64,000 bases of DNA from assembly GCA_009823505.1 (NCBI GenBank), contig VZQC01008079.1:995067-1059066 (forward strand). The letters run 5' to 3'. Below are positions 1 through 10,589 of the stretch, in pieces. Below the pieces are notes generated by a model that was given only the letters and a program-made list of their open reading frames with translations, made no database searches and was not told where the DNA came from. The position numbers were made by a program, and so were the translations under genes. The stretch is from Rhizomys pruinosus (taxonomy: Eukaryota > Chordata > Mammalia > Rodentia > Spalacidae). Position 1 is the stretch's first letter, and each line of letters begins with the position of its first letter.

Positions 1-28
1 AAAAAAAAAAAAAAAAAAAAAAAAGAAA
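1..28 (+). repeat. A-rich tract breaking an L1
   Basis: The window opens with 24 A residues followed by GAAAA, directly against the RT region of a minus-strand L1. An A-run ending abruptly inside L1 coding sequence looks like the tail of a plus-strand retroposon inserted into the L1, with its body upstream of the window. The window edge prevents confirmation. Confidence 0.5.
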
Positions 29-2015
29 AGGAGTGGTGACAGGGGGCAGCCTTGCCAAGTTTCCTACCTTTAAAGGGAATGCTTCTGTCATTTCCCCATT
101 TAGGATGATATTGGCTGTGGGTTTCCTGTATATGGCTTTGATTACATTGAGTAATGATCCCTCCAATCCAATTCCCTCTAGGATTTTAAGCATGAAGGGA
201 TGCTAGATTTTGTCAAAGGATTTTTCCACATCAATTTAGATGATTGTGAGGTTTTTGTATTTTACTCCATTTATATGTTTGATGATATTTATTGATTTTC
301 ATATGTTGAACCATCCCTGCATTTCTGGTATGAATCCAACTTGGTCATGATGGATGATGTTCTTGATGTGGGTCTGTATGCAATTTGCAAGTATCCTGTT
401 TATAATTTTTGAATCTGTGTTCATTAATGAGATGGGTCTATAGTTCTCCTTTTTGGTTGTACCTTTGCCTGGTTTTGGTAATAAAGTGATACTGACTTAA
501 TAGAAGGAATTTGGGAGATTTCCCTCTGCTTGTATCCTTCAAAACAATTTGAGTAACAATGGTTGTCTTTTTTAAATGTTTTATAGAATTCTGCCATGAA
601 AGCATCTGGACCTGGGCTTTTTTTAGTTCAGAGGTTTCTTATTACATCTTCAATTTCTTCATATGTTATGGGTCTATTTAAGCTGTCAATCTCTTTTTGG
701 TTGATCTGTGGTGATTCCCAGGATTTCAGATGTTCATCCATTTCTTCTAGGTTTTAAAACTTAGTAGAGTTTAGGTTTTTGAAGTATTCCCATATGATTG
801 TCTGGATCTTTTCATTGTCTGTTGTGATATTTCCCCTTTCCTCAACAGATTCTATTGATTTGAAGTTGTTCCTTCTTTCTTTTGGTTAACTGGGCTAGAG
901 CTATGTCTATCTTGTTTATTCTCTCAAACAACCAACTTTTAAATTCATTGATTTTTTGTATCATTTTCTTTGTTTCTATTTCATTGATTTCTGCTCTGAT
1001 TTTTGTTATTTCTTCCTGTCTGCTGCATTTAGGGATCATTTGTTGTTGTCTCTCAAGTGTTTTTAGCTGCAGTGTTCTATCGTTCACTTGTGCTCTTTCT
1101 GTTTTTTTGATGTAGGCACTCACGGCTATAAACTGCCCTCTTAGGACTGCTTTTAAATGTCCTATAGGCTTTGGTGTGTTGTATTATCATTGTCATTCAG
1201 TTCCAGGAATGATTTTATTTCTTTCTTTATTTCTTCCTTGACCCATTCATTATTCAGGAGAGTGTTGTAAGGGTTATCCTGGTGTTGATCTTGAGCTTTA
1301 TTGCACTGTGATCCGTTAGAATGCATGAAATTATTTCAATCTTTTTGCATTTGTTGAGTTTTTTCCTGTGTCCCAGTATGTGGTCTATTTTGGAGACTGT
1401 TCTGTGAGGTGCTGATTAGAAAGTGTATTGTCTGGTGTTTGGGTGGAATAGTCAGTAGATTTCTCTGAGGTCTATTTGGTGTATTGTATCATTTAGTTCA
1501 GATGTCTCTCTGTTTATTCTTTGTCCTGTTGATCTCTCCAAAGGACATAGTGGGGTATTGAAGTCCCCTAATAGTAGTGTTCTGGGGTTAATCTGTGCCT
1601 TGATGTCTTGAAGAATTGTCTTTATAAAGTTTGGTGCACCAGAGTTTGGTGCATATATATTCATAATTGTGAAGTCTTCATGGTCAATTGTTCCTTTGAT
1701 AAAAGATGTAATGGCCCTCTTTGTCTCTTTTGATTTCTTTTACTTTGAAGTCTATTTTGTCTGATATTAATATAGCAACACCTGCTTTCTTTTTGGTACC
1801 ATTTGCTTGGAATATTTTTTCCATCCCTTCAACTTAAGTTGGTGCCTATCCTTGAGATTGAGATGGGCTTCTTGTAGACAGCATATAGATTGGTTTTGTT
1901 TCCTAATCCAATCTCCCAGTCTATGTCTTTTTATTGGGGAGTTTAGCCCATTAATATTGAAGGTTATAATTGAAAGATGCATATTGCTTCCTTTCACCTT
2001 ATTATCCATTTGCAT
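29..2015 (-). pseudogene. L1 ORF2 (endonuclease and RT), broken and 3'-truncated
   Basis: ORF2 encodes the apurinic-like endonuclease and reverse transcriptase for target-primed reverse transcription. The start region shows the endonuclease opening IITFNINGLNSPIKRHRL, then CCLQEAHL. Around 1664-1452 come the later endonuclease motifs YAPN and GDFNTPL. Around 1123-842 is the linker before the RT. Positions 56-33 encode QGCPLSPL, an RT motif just before the catalytic YADD/FADD site, which is not present. Several frameshifts separate these blocks. Confidence 0.88.
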
Positions 2016-2039
2016 TTTTAGTCTCTGTTTCTACTTCTG

Positions 2040-3198
2040 TAGTTATGTTTTTATTAATTTCTCTTTCTAGGTGCTCAGGGATGGTTGCTCCTCTCTTCTG
2101 TCCTTTGAATTGCTTCAAGTATTTTCTGAAGGGTTGGTTTTTCTGACATGTATTCTACCATCTTGTTTATGTCATGGAAGATTTTTCTCTCTCCTTCAAC
2201 TATAATCGACATTTTTTTCTGGGTATACTAATCTGGGTTGGCATCCATAGTCCTTTAACATTGGGAATGCTTTGCTCCATGTTCTTCTTGCTTTCATGGT
2301 TTGCGCCTAGAAGTCAGTCATAATTCTGATTGGTTTCCCCTTATATATATGTGACTTGTTTTTCTCTTAGCTTTAAGCATTTTGTCTTTGTTTTGGGCAT
2401 CTAGCATTTTAACTATGATATGGCATGGAAGTTTCTTTTCTGATCTTGTCTGTTTAGAGTTCTATGTGCTTCTTGTATTTGTATGGGGTTTGTCTTTTTT
2501 TAGTTTGGGGAAATTTTCATCTATTATTCTGTTGAAGATCTGATCAATACTATTCTCTTGGGATTCTTCTCCTTCCTTTATTCCTATGATGCAGAGGTTT
2601 GATCTTTTCATAGTGTCCCATATTTCCTGGTTGTTCCACTTTTGTGAATTTTTAAATATTTTGAAATCTTTATTTGAGCTTTTTAGTTGCTCTGTGTTAT
2701 CTTCCAGGTCTGATATTCTTTGTTTGCTTCCTCCATTCTATGTCTGAGGCTTTTTCCATTCCTTTCCTCTTGATTGGGTGAGTGTTCTATTTCCTTTTTC
2801 ATTTCATCCTGTGATTTCTTTAGTATTTCCACTTCTTTTTGGAGCTTCTCAATCTCTTCTTGGTGCTCCTTACTTCGCTGGTTGGCTCCTTTTTTCAGTG
2901 TTTCCACTTCCTTCCAGAGTTTGTCATTTTCTCCCTCTAGTTCTTTCTGGAGTCTGTCATTCTCTCCCTTTAGTTCTTTCCAAATTTTGTCATTGTGTCC
3001 CTCTAGGTCCTTCTTGAGTTTTTCATTCTCTTTCCTTAGTTCTCTGACTTGTTCTCTATATTCTTTAATTTCTCTGAATAGGTCTTCAATTGTTCCTCTG
3101 AGATCTATTTCTTGGGTCATCCTCAGGGGGATCCCACTGTCGCAGTCTCCTACAGGGTTGATAGAGCTTGGTGTGGAATTAACCTGCATCTTTCCCAT
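2040..3198 (-). pseudogene. L1 ORF1 (RNA-binding coiled-coil protein), frameshifted
   Basis: ORF1 proteins are trimeric RNA-binding chaperones of the L1 particle. The first 171 residues are open (3198-2683) and rich in E/K/L heptads typical of the N-terminal coiled coil. An internally repeated block, ENDKLWKELEG-like, occurs about four times; such length variation is common in rodent ORF1 coiled coils. The frame then shifts near 2700: the next frame carries the RRM-side sequence (SNLCIIGI, DENFPKLKKDKPH) with a stop near 2470 and further breaks. The start is the ATG at 3198, preceded by 5'UTR. It cannot make a full ORF1p of about 360 residues. Confidence 0.88.
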
Positions 3199-3885
3199 GT
3201 TGTGCCTTCATCGTGTCCCTGGCATATGTGTCCCCCCCTTTTATTTTGCCTGTATTCTGATGCGAATCACAAATGCCTTTTCACTGTGTTGAGGAACTGT
3301 TTTGCTTGCCTCCTTCAGAAGCCTTTTTTTTTTCCTCCTTGTTTACAGAGTGTTGAGTTGTCTAGGTTTCAGGCTTTCAATTTTGTTTATATATTGGAAG
3401 TCTAATTCACTCTTCCCTTTTTGTTCTGAAGGTTCTCCAGAAAATCCACTTGGACACTCAGCAATTTCAGTTGGCAGGGTTGGGATGGTAGGTGTGTGGG
3501 GAGGTGTGGGATTATTCTGTGATTCAGGTGGTCCTGGCAGGTCCCTGATCTAACCACTGCATACTCAAGTCTAACAGTGGCAACAGGCCCACTTTTAATA
3601 CCAGCTACAAGGGCAACTCCACCCCAACAGCCACACCAGACAAGGATTTAACAGGCCCACCTTTAATCCCAACTAGCAGGGCAACTCCACCCCACCAGCC
3701 TCACAAGACAAATATTTAGCTATCCAACCAATGAATCAATCAACCAACAACTCAGGAGTAGATCTATCCTAAAATCTGCCTGGCTAAAGCACCCACTCCT
3801 ACCTGTGCTTCAGGTGGCCCTGGCAGGTCCCTGATCTAACCACTGTGCATGTGGCCCATGTACTTCTTAACGAAAAAGCAAACAA
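3199..3885 (-). promoter_or_regulatory. L1 5'UTR with tandem monomer-like repeats
   Basis: The segment CAGGTGGYCCTGGCAGGTCC followed by CTGATCTAACCACTG occurs at 3525 and again at 3811, a spacing of 286 bases. Inside it a block of about 68 bases (AACAGGCCCACYTTTAAT to CAACTCCACCCCAMCAGCC) is itself duplicated at about 3581 and 3649. Tandem monomers upstream of ORF1 are the promoter design of rodent L1s, so this is probably the old L1 promoter. Only about one and a half units remain. Promoter activity is inferred. Confidence 0.65.
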
Positions 3886-4142
3886 GGGGCTGGAGAGATG
3901 GCCTAGCGGTTAAGAGCATCGACTGCTCTTGCAGAGGACCCAGGTTTGATTACCAGCACCCACATGGCGGCTCAGAACCGTCTTTGACTCCAGTTCCAGG
4001 GGAATCCAACGCCCTCTTCTGACCTCTGCAGCAATGAACGACACAGGTGCACAGACCTGCATGCAGACAGTACATTCATGCACATAAAAGAAATAAATAA
4101 AAAAATTTTCAAAGTCTAAAAAAAATTAAAAAAAGAAAAAAA
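3886..4142 (+). mobile_element. B2/B3-type SINE with 14-bp TSD
   Basis: It starts GGGGCTGGAGAGATGG with the tRNA-like A box and GGTTTGATTACC B box, continues into the B3-like CTCCAGTTCCAGGGGAATCC and CTGCATGCAGACAGTACATT, and ends in an A-rich tail. The site duplication GAAAAAGCAAACAA is perfect at 3872-3885 and 4143-4156. Confidence 0.93.
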
Positions 4143-4165
4143 GAAAAAGCAAACAAAACAAACAG

Positions 4166-4300
4166 TCCAGTGAGGTGGTGTATGTCTTCAATCCCAGCAC
4201 TTGGGGGACAGGTAGAGCTCTGTGAGATTGATGCCAGGCTGGTCTAAGTAGTGAGTTGCAGGCCAGCTGGAGCTACAGGGAGGTCCTGCCTCAAAGAAAG
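4166..4300 (+). mobile_element. B1 SINE, diverged
   Basis: It is related to the 7SL-derived B1 consensus: TGAGGTGGTGTATGTCTTCA, CCCAGCACTTGGG, GCCAGGCTGGTCTA and GAGTTGCAGGCCAGC are recognisable. Many substitutions and a short A-tail mark it as older than the B2 beside it. Confidence 0.85.
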
Positions 4301-6354
4301 TAAATATAATTAGTTGGTCAATGCAACATGAACTAAAGGAGTATCCTGATATGTAGAAGTAATAATTCTACTCCTTTCTTCCCTGGAAAACTCCTAGGTA
4401 GAACACTTCACATATGACCTCAGTGCAGTCTGGAGTGACAATCATCTTCTAGGTCCCGAGTACCAGAAGCAGGATATATTCACACATATGAGGACGACAA
4501 CTACAACGTAACATGTCCAAAAGTTAACACAATGTATCTCCCCCTCCCAGCTATCTCTTATCTACCTTTATGACATTGGCAAGCCAAATGAGATTTCTCC
4601 TGGACTTTCCAATTTATTTTTCAAATTGCCACCTTTAGAAAAAGTATTCAATAGTGACAATGACGATGTTATATCCTTGAGGAAACCTACTAGGACTTAA
4701 AAGTTGAAGCCCAGAACCCTAGGGGGGTGTCAAACCTGCTTCTCCATCTTAAACTGCTGTTTCTAGTGCTATTTCTGACTTTATACCCTTCTTACAACTG
4801 ACTGGATTATTTGCTCTAAGTGTGCTGATTCTTAAAATGTTCCCGATGTCAAGAGAAAAGCAGAAATATTAAAAAGTAAACAAAGGCAGGCTTTCTTCCA
4901 GGGAAATGTGCTCTAAGGTAAATCCAATGTCCTTTATAGGGTGAAAGACCAAGGGAAAGTGCACATTAGCGTGACCAAGGGGTCTTTTATAGGGTGGGGG
5001 AGGGGATATTGGAATCTGGCCAATTAGATCAGATCAGGGCCCTGAGGGTGTGTCTTAGATTCAGTGGTCTCTTTGGAATAGGGAACTAAGTGTTGGCTTC
5101 TTCAGATGATTTGCAAGGGCTTTTTTTCCGTGCTTTTGCAAATGTAGGCTCTTGACCAGAAAAGAAGGGGAGGGAGTCTCCAGTCTACTCCATCTTGGCT
5201 CTTGTCCTGAACCTCTGACCTAACAATTCTCAGTGTCATCATCAAGGATCCTTCAAGTTAATTCACAGCTCCGTCTCTACAGACTGCACACCCCTGCTTC
5301 GGCTCTTATTTTCTCCTACCTGGCATGTGGACAATTCTTTCCTTAGTTCCACTGTTCCCTACAGTGGTGAGCCCTTCCTGATGACCAACAAGATAATTGA
5401 TTGTTCTTCTTGGTGTGTCTCCTGGAAAGAACAGATGAGTGCCTGGTTTCTAACAGTTTCCCTCTTTGAAAAACTCTGCATAAGTGTTAATCTCCAGAGT
5501 ATACATATTTAGCCCCTATCACTGAACTGGCTAAGTCTATAAGGAAGTTCTTTGCAAATGCTGAGAAGAGAGGGCCAAAGGCCTAATTAATTTTTCAACA
5601 CTAAAGTCTGAGTTTTACAAGTTTTCCCTTTTTGTGGTAATAAATTTTTCTAAAACAAGCAAGGTCTGGTCACTGGACAAGGGGCCAGAAGTTGTCATTT
5701 GGCAAAGAGTTTTCTTGACTCTGGGTATGTATATTTGGAGAACAATGACATAGGTCAAATGTCACCATTAGCACAATTCTCTTCTAATAGTTAATGTAGG
5801 CCTTTTGTTTGTGTTATTGGCCAAAAGATAGCCAGGGATGTCCCTCTAGCCTTCTTCCCATCTTTTCTGAGTACATTTCAGAGGTTTCACATTCACTTCA
5901 TGGACTTGCAGAACTGCTGATTTAGGAGCAGCAACAATATTTTTACTTACATGTTTATTTACATGTTAAGGAATTTAGCCATTCTCCTTGTCAACTATAG
6001 CAACTTTCACCTCATTCTCATCTTTCACCCATTCCTCCTTGACTGAATGATCTCAGTATCTTTGGTGCTTTTTATTCCTACTCCAGAATGAAAAAGAATT
6101 CATGTATCAATATTTTAGGAAGTCAGAGTTACAAGTTTAATTGCAGAGGAGAGCAGAGCTAAGTCCTGATCTATTTCTAATGGCAATAATATACCCCTTC
6201 CTGCCGTATACATCAATCGTCCTTAGAAATGTCATGGTGGGAGACTTGTAAATAAAGGAATACCTCTGAACTTCTGGAAAAGCTGAGTTTTCCTTTCAAG
6301 AACAAGTGTTCCCTTCTTGTATAGCCATAACATAGCATTTAAAAAATGCACAGT
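4301..6354. other. No recognised gene or repeat
   Basis: I see no convincing coding exon. The stretch 4880-5225, with duplicated phrases around TTTATAGGGTG at 4934 and 4988 and the closing CCATCTTGGCTCTTGTCCTG, has the feel of an old LTR, but I cannot name a family or find ends. Confidence 0.4.
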
Positions 6355-6606
6355 GGGGCTGGAGAGATGGTTTAGTGGTTAAGAGTGCCGACTACTCTTG
6401 CAGAGGACCCCAGGTTCGATTCCCAGCACCCACTTAAAGGCAGCTAAGAACCGTCTTTAAGCTGGGCATGGTGGCGCATGCATTTAATCCTAGCACTCAG
6501 GAGGGAGAAGCAGGCAGAGTTCAAGGCCGGCCTCGTCTACAGAGTGAGTTCCAGGCCAGCTGGGGCTATAAGGAGACCCTATCTCAAATAAATAAATAAA
6601 TAACCA
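6355..6606 (+). mobile_element. Composite SINE: B2 head fused to B1
   Basis: Positions 6355-6460 are the first ~105 bases of a B2 (GGGGCTGGAGAGATGG, GGTTCGATTCCC, CTAAGAACCGTCTTTAA). At 6461 the sequence switches to a B1 start, GCTGGGCATGGTGGCGCATG, which runs to CCCTATCTCAAATAAATAAA. The B2 3' half is absent on both sides, so this is a fusion and not an insertion into a B2. A short duplication (CACAGT, 6349-6354 and 6607-6612) brackets the whole. The same junction occurs at 55.1 kb and 59.9/62.2 kb. Confidence 0.82.
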
Positions 6607-6612
6607 CACAGT

Positions 6613-6880
6613 AGAGGCTGAGGAGCTGGCTTAGTAGTTAAGAGCACTTGTGCATGCATAAAGACCAAAGTTCAAATCCCCAGCTTGCATACTTGTAACT
6701 CCAGCCTCCAGGAGATGGGCCAAGACAGGACCCCAGGAGCTCCTGGACCAGTCAGCCAAGCTGTAAGGTGAGCTTCCAGTTCAGTGAGATATTCTGTCTC
6801 AGGGCAACAGAGTATAAAGCGGCCTCCTCATGCTTGCATACCAACACATGTGTAGTATAGATGCACACACAAACACACAC
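6613..6880 (+). mobile_element. B4/RSINE1-like SINE, diverged
   Basis: It carries a tRNA/ID-like head (GAGCTGGCTTAGTAGTTAAGAGCACTTG.. with CAAAGTTCAAATCCCCAGC) followed by a B1-related body (GGTGAGCTTCCAGTTCAGTGAGA, TCTGTCTCAGGGCAACAGAG) and a CA-rich end. This layout matches RSINE1/B4, an ID plus B1 dimer. High divergence indicates an old copy. Confidence 0.65.
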
Positions 6881-7080
6881 TCAGATATAATCAAAGTCAT
6901 AAACCAACTTTTAAGGAAATTATCTAAGTAAGCTTGATCTTATTCCTGAGTCCATTTCAGCTGAAAATTTTTTCACAGTAGCACCTCAGTTAATGTTCAC
7001 TTTCATAACTTCGAAGAGGTCTACAGAAACCAAGGACCAGAGATCCCAGGAGAAGGGGCATTTTAGAATTTGTCCCCCAT

Positions 7081-7430
7081 GAGTGGTATGGCTGGGTCAG
7101 GTGGTAGGTTCATTTTGAGTCTTGTAATAGTTCTCCACACTGCTTTCCATAGGGATTGCATGAGTTTACATCCCCACCAGCAGTGGATGAGTGTTCCCCT
7201 TTCACTATAACCTTTCCAGCATTTGGCATCCTTTGTTATCTTGGTCATAGCCAGCCTTATTGGAGTAAGATGAAATCTTAAAGTGGTTTTAATTTGCATT
7301 TCCTTAATTATTAGCAACACTGAACACTTTTTAAGATGTTTCTCAGCCATCTTCTTCATTTGTGAAGTCTCTGTTTAGCTCTGGATGTTAATGCTCTGTC
7401 AGATGTATCACTGGTGAAGACTCATCCTGT
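7081..7430 (-). pseudogene. L1 ORF2 C-terminal fragment, inverted part
   Basis: The minus strand encodes [18 protein letters not shown], then [19 protein letters not shown], the Cys-rich C-terminal region of L1 ORF2, ending at LPPDPAIPLMG. It joins head to head with the next part of the same ORF2 on the plus strand. Not translatable as a complete protein. Confidence 0.88.
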
Positions 7431-7740
7431 TGCAGAGATACATGCACATGTATGTTTATTGTAGCTCTCTTCCCAATAGCAAAGAGCTGTAAACAACCTA
7501 AGAGTCCGTCAACCAACAAGTGGATAAAGAAAATGTGGTACATCTACACAGTGGAATTCTATGCAGCAGTAGAGAAAGAGGACATCATGAGCTTTGTGGG
7601 TAAATGGATGGAACTAGAAGCCATTATGCTAAGTGAAGTAACCCAGTCCCAGAAAAACAAATGGTGTCCCTCAGTTGTGAATGCTAGCACCAAATCTCTA
7701 TCTGTAAGGCAAACTGAATATTTTTTCTTTCATCTGTAGT
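7431..7740 (+). pseudogene. L1 ORF2 extreme C-terminus
   Basis: The plus strand encodes MFIVALFPIAKSCKQPKSPS, then KMWYIYTVEFYAAVEKED and GKWMELEAIMLSEVTQSQK, the standard end of L1 ORF2. It continues directly into the L1 3'UTR. Fragment of the twin-primed insertion. Confidence 0.9.
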
Positions 7741-8436
7741 AAATATAATACCAAATGTTACTTATCAACTTGCTATGTAATGTAGGAATGTAAATTAATA
7801 TTTTTTCTTTACCTGCATACAACTCTACTGTCAAAATGTGAATCCCTAAACATGTTTTGGAATCAATCTATAGTTTATTTTCAGACGTCGTTATCTTGGT
7901 ATATGTGTGGTGTGTATATATGCATATTTTGGAGGTATACAAATTGGAAGGAACAACGACAAGAGCAAAAAAGACTGAGTCAAAGTTCTGTCTGAAACAG
8001 AAAACTTCTGCCCAAAACAGTAAATTTATGCATCGAAAAAATTTAAAAAGACTGAGAAAAAGATGAAACACATGTATGGCAGAATATATGAGCTCTGGTG
8101 GGGTGGGAGCATCGAAGGGGGAAGGGGCCTGAATTTGATGAAAAGAAATGTTGTATGAAATACACAAAACTTCAATAAAAAAATTGGTAAAATTAAGGAA
8201 AAGAATTTTCCCCCATGACAGTTACAAGAAAGTATATTTCCAAGAGAATGTTTATTTTCTCTATTCACCTCAAGCTTTATTTTACATATAACTAGTATTT
8301 GTGTAAAATGATAAGTCCTAGTTTCTCTGTACAATGATCCTTTTCTGGTGATCCTTTCCCAGATATCCTACATGTATCTTTAACATTCAACATGTTTCTC
8401 ATTTCAAAATATCAGAGGAAAATAATTTAGAGAAAA

Positions 8437-8444
8437 TGACGTCA
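8437..8444. promoter_or_regulatory. CRE-like octamer TGACGTCA
   Basis: A perfect palindromic cAMP-response element core. There is no gene nearby to regulate within this window, and function is unproven. Confidence 0.25.
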
Positions 8445-8719
8445 GATACATGTTGGATATAGCCATGGCAAAAGAACATAGATTGTACCCATACTGCAAC
8501 AAGGCATCAAGAAAGAGTTTTAGGTAAGTATGTTATGTTGAAAAGGTGAATAAATGGAGGTAAAGGTATCCACAGAACTATTACAGTACCCAAGTGGAAA
8601 ACAATGGTACCCTAAGTCTGAGCAGAGCCAGCAGGCTTTGGGCTGATGGACTGGTCACACATGTTAACATCTTCCTCTCTTCTCTTGACTGTCACTCTGG
8701 ACTGTCTTACAGCATTGAG

Positions 8720-8782
8720 TCCCTCACACAAATGTCAAGCACTTTGTAGGTGATCAATAAATGCTTATGGACATGAACCAGA
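8720..8782 (+). mobile_element. L2-like remnant
   Basis: CAAGCACTTTGTAGGTGATCAATAAATGCTTATGGACATGAA matches the usual L2 3' phrase (gcacttagtaggtgctcaataaatgtttgttgaatgaa) with several changes. Ancient and short. Confidence 0.5.
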
Positions 8783-9130
8783 ACAAATGTTGGCTCTTAC
8801 AATCTTTCCGCACCCTCTTCTCCAATGGTCCCGGGCCATTGTTAGGAGAGTTTTAATATAGGAGTCTTATCCAGAAACACACTTTGCAGTCTCTTGTTCT
8901 TTAAAACTTTGGCAGTTGTGGCCTTCCCTGTGCATCACACTCTGTTGTATAAGGAAGCTTCCCTGGTGAGGGTTGAGGGCTGCACTAGTTTTCTCTCTAC
9001 CCCTCATTCCACTATGTTCCATGAGCCTGACTCAATCAGACAAGGGCCAAGGTGGAGCGAGAGAAATGGGTGGTGGGCTGGTCCTAATCTGGGGACTATC
9101 GGAGACTGATTACTACTGGGAGAGGGAGAA

Positions 9131-9363
9131 TAGATTTTACTTATAACTTCTAGATAGGCTGACTAGACTCCAGTGGATGGATTTGTACTGAAGGACTTCT
9201 GGGTACAAATGACTGACTGAATCGAACTTAAAATGTGGCAGAATCCATGAGGTCTGGTGGTGGGGTGGGTTGGAAGGGCATGGAAGGGGCATGGGGGGAG
9301 GTGTTCTAAACTTGATTAAGAACTGTTGCATGAAATGTACAAAGATTCAATAAAATTTTCAAA
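9131..9363 (+). mobile_element. L1 3' end, 5'-truncated
   Basis: It contains the 3'UTR phrase AGACTCCAGTGGATGGATTT, the landmark GGCAGAATCCATGAGGTCTG, a G-rich stretch, and the terminal TTGCATGAAATGTACAAAG with TTCAATAAAATTTT. No ORF2 remains. Confidence 0.75.
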
Positions 9364-9378
9364 AATAAGTAAATGCTT

Positions 9379-9495
9379 TAACAGGTTCTAGAATTAACCT
9401 ACCATTTATCTTCAGACTTTGGAAATTTTGGTATATAGGTGGAGGGTGTATGTATGCATATTTTAGAGTAATATAAATTCAAAAGAATGAGAAAA
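9379..9495 (+). mobile_element. L1 3'UTR fragment
   Basis: TTCTAGAATTAACCTACCATTTATCTTCAGAC, TTTTGGTATATAGGTGGAGGGTG and ATGCATATTTTAGAGTAATATAAATTC correspond to the mid 3'UTR of the local L1 family, cut off before the terminal tail. A 15-bp word at its left edge recurs at 11728. Confidence 0.65.
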
Positions 9496-9894
9496 AAACC
9501 TAGTTTGTCATGACATTGCGTCTAATCACAGTATTTATTTTATGGGAGTGCTTCTTAGTATTTCTTTTTTTTTAATATGTAACTGTATTCCCCCCTTTTT
9601 TTATTTTATTTTATTTTTTGACCCATGAGTCTCAAAAAGGCAGTTGTAGTACACATATCTATAGGCAGGGATCAAGGTGTAAATTTCATCAAATGTGTCC
9701 ATGTTTTTTTTTTTTGGATGACTGTATGTTGTTAATTTGGGAAGAAAACTTAATTCCTTAAGTTAAATTATCCTACAGGTAAAAGAGGATGTTACAAGAT
9801 GATACTGCATAACACAAAAATTATAGAGAACATTTGTATATGTTAATCCCAAAGTTATTGTCATATAAATTTTAAGTAAAATACCATGTAATTT
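9496..9894. other. AT-rich sequence, unassigned
   Basis: Several T-runs (9568, 9594, 9703) suggest old retroposon tails on the minus strand, but the bodies are not recognisable to me. Confidence 0.3.
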
Positions 9895-10310
9895 TAAATT
9901 AAATATACATTAATAGAATATAGACCCATGTCCCTCTCCCGCCCCTCCCATTCCTCCCGGTTCACCATTTCAGTCAGTTTTCTGATGCAGTCTTTCTGTT
10001 GTTGTTCTTTTAATATGCATCCCTCTTCACAAGAAATATTAATAACTGGGTTATTGATGCTAGCATCCACATATGAGCGATACCATTTGTCATTTGTTTT
10101 TCTGTGATTGTGTTACTTCACTTAATATAATATCGTCCAGCTCCATCCATTTACCTGCAAAGTTCATGATATCATCTTTCTTTATTGCTGCATAGAACTC
10201 CATTGTGTACATGTACCACATTTTTTCTATCCACTCATCAGTTGAGGGGCATTTGGGTTGGTTCCAGCTTTTTGCTATTGTGAATAAGACTGCTTGAGCT
10301 TTTGTTCAAG
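9895..10310 (-). mobile_element. L1 3' end (ORF2 C-terminus plus short 3'UTR)
   Basis: On the minus strand, GCAAAAAGCTGGAACCAACC, the SMDEW-like region and the ATGGAGTTCTATGCAGCAAT block encode the end of ORF2; then GTGGATGCTAGCATC, AACAACAACAG and CTGACTGAAATGGTGAACC follow from the 3'UTR. No clear A-tail was found at the left end. Confidence 0.82.
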
Positions 10311-10589
10311 CCTTTTCTAAAATATTATATAGTAGTTAAAAGTATCAGACTAGTGTAACTTAGCCTTTCTGGATGCTTAATGACCATACTTAATTCCCAT
10401 ACCAATTTGGCCAAGGGACTTAAGGGACAAATGTGCTTCTTGCCCTCAGAGGTCAACTAAGTCTCAGGGGACTATGCATGGGGGCATCTCTTGAAATGTC
10501 CTGCAAATGTGAATCACCAGTCTTCCTCTACAGGGAGGTCTTGCAGATTCACTAATGGGACTTCAGCCAGTGTCCAGTCTATAAAGAGG

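Larger units (their letters stand above)
29..3885 (-). mobile_element. L1 (LINE-1), 5'-complete, 3' part missing
   Basis: Reading the minus strand there is a 5'UTR (3885-3199), ORF1 (from 3198), then ORF2 (from about 2015) running through the endonuclease domain into the reverse transcriptase, stopping at about position 30. Most genomic L1 copies lose the 5' end; this one keeps it and lacks the 3' part of ORF2 and the 3'UTR, because the left side is cut by an A-tract at the window edge. Frameshifts and stops in both ORFs make it inactive. A B2/B3 SINE directly abuts its 5' side. Confidence 0.9.
7081..8201 (+). mobile_element. L1 insertion with 5' inversion (twin priming)
   Basis: Positions 7081-7430 carry L1 ORF2 on the minus strand, and 7431-8201 carry the following ORF2 end plus 3'UTR on the plus strand. 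In L1 order the inverted piece comes immediately upstream of the plus piece, the classic twin-priming outcome. The 3' end has the tail landmarks GCAGAATATATGAGCTCTGG and TTCAATAAAAAAATT. A near-perfect duplication (AGAATTTGTCCCCCAT at 7065-7080, AGAATTTTCCCCCAT at 8202-8216) brackets the element. Confidence 0.88.
8217..9130. other. Mostly unique sequence with one L2 remnant
   Basis: Apart from an L2-like piece at about 8720-8780 and a perfect CRE octamer at 8437-8444, I recognise nothing. No exon-like open frame with splice signals was seen. Confidence 0.4.

Noticed and set aside
3886..4112. tRNA-like A and B boxes in SINEs considered as tRNA genes
   Set aside because: They belong to B2/B3/ID SINEs with TSDs and A-tails; no cloverleaf tRNA was found in the window.
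4880..5225. Possible LTR around the duplicated TTTATAGGGTG phrases
   Set aside because: No TG...CA ends, no site duplication and no known family could be matched.
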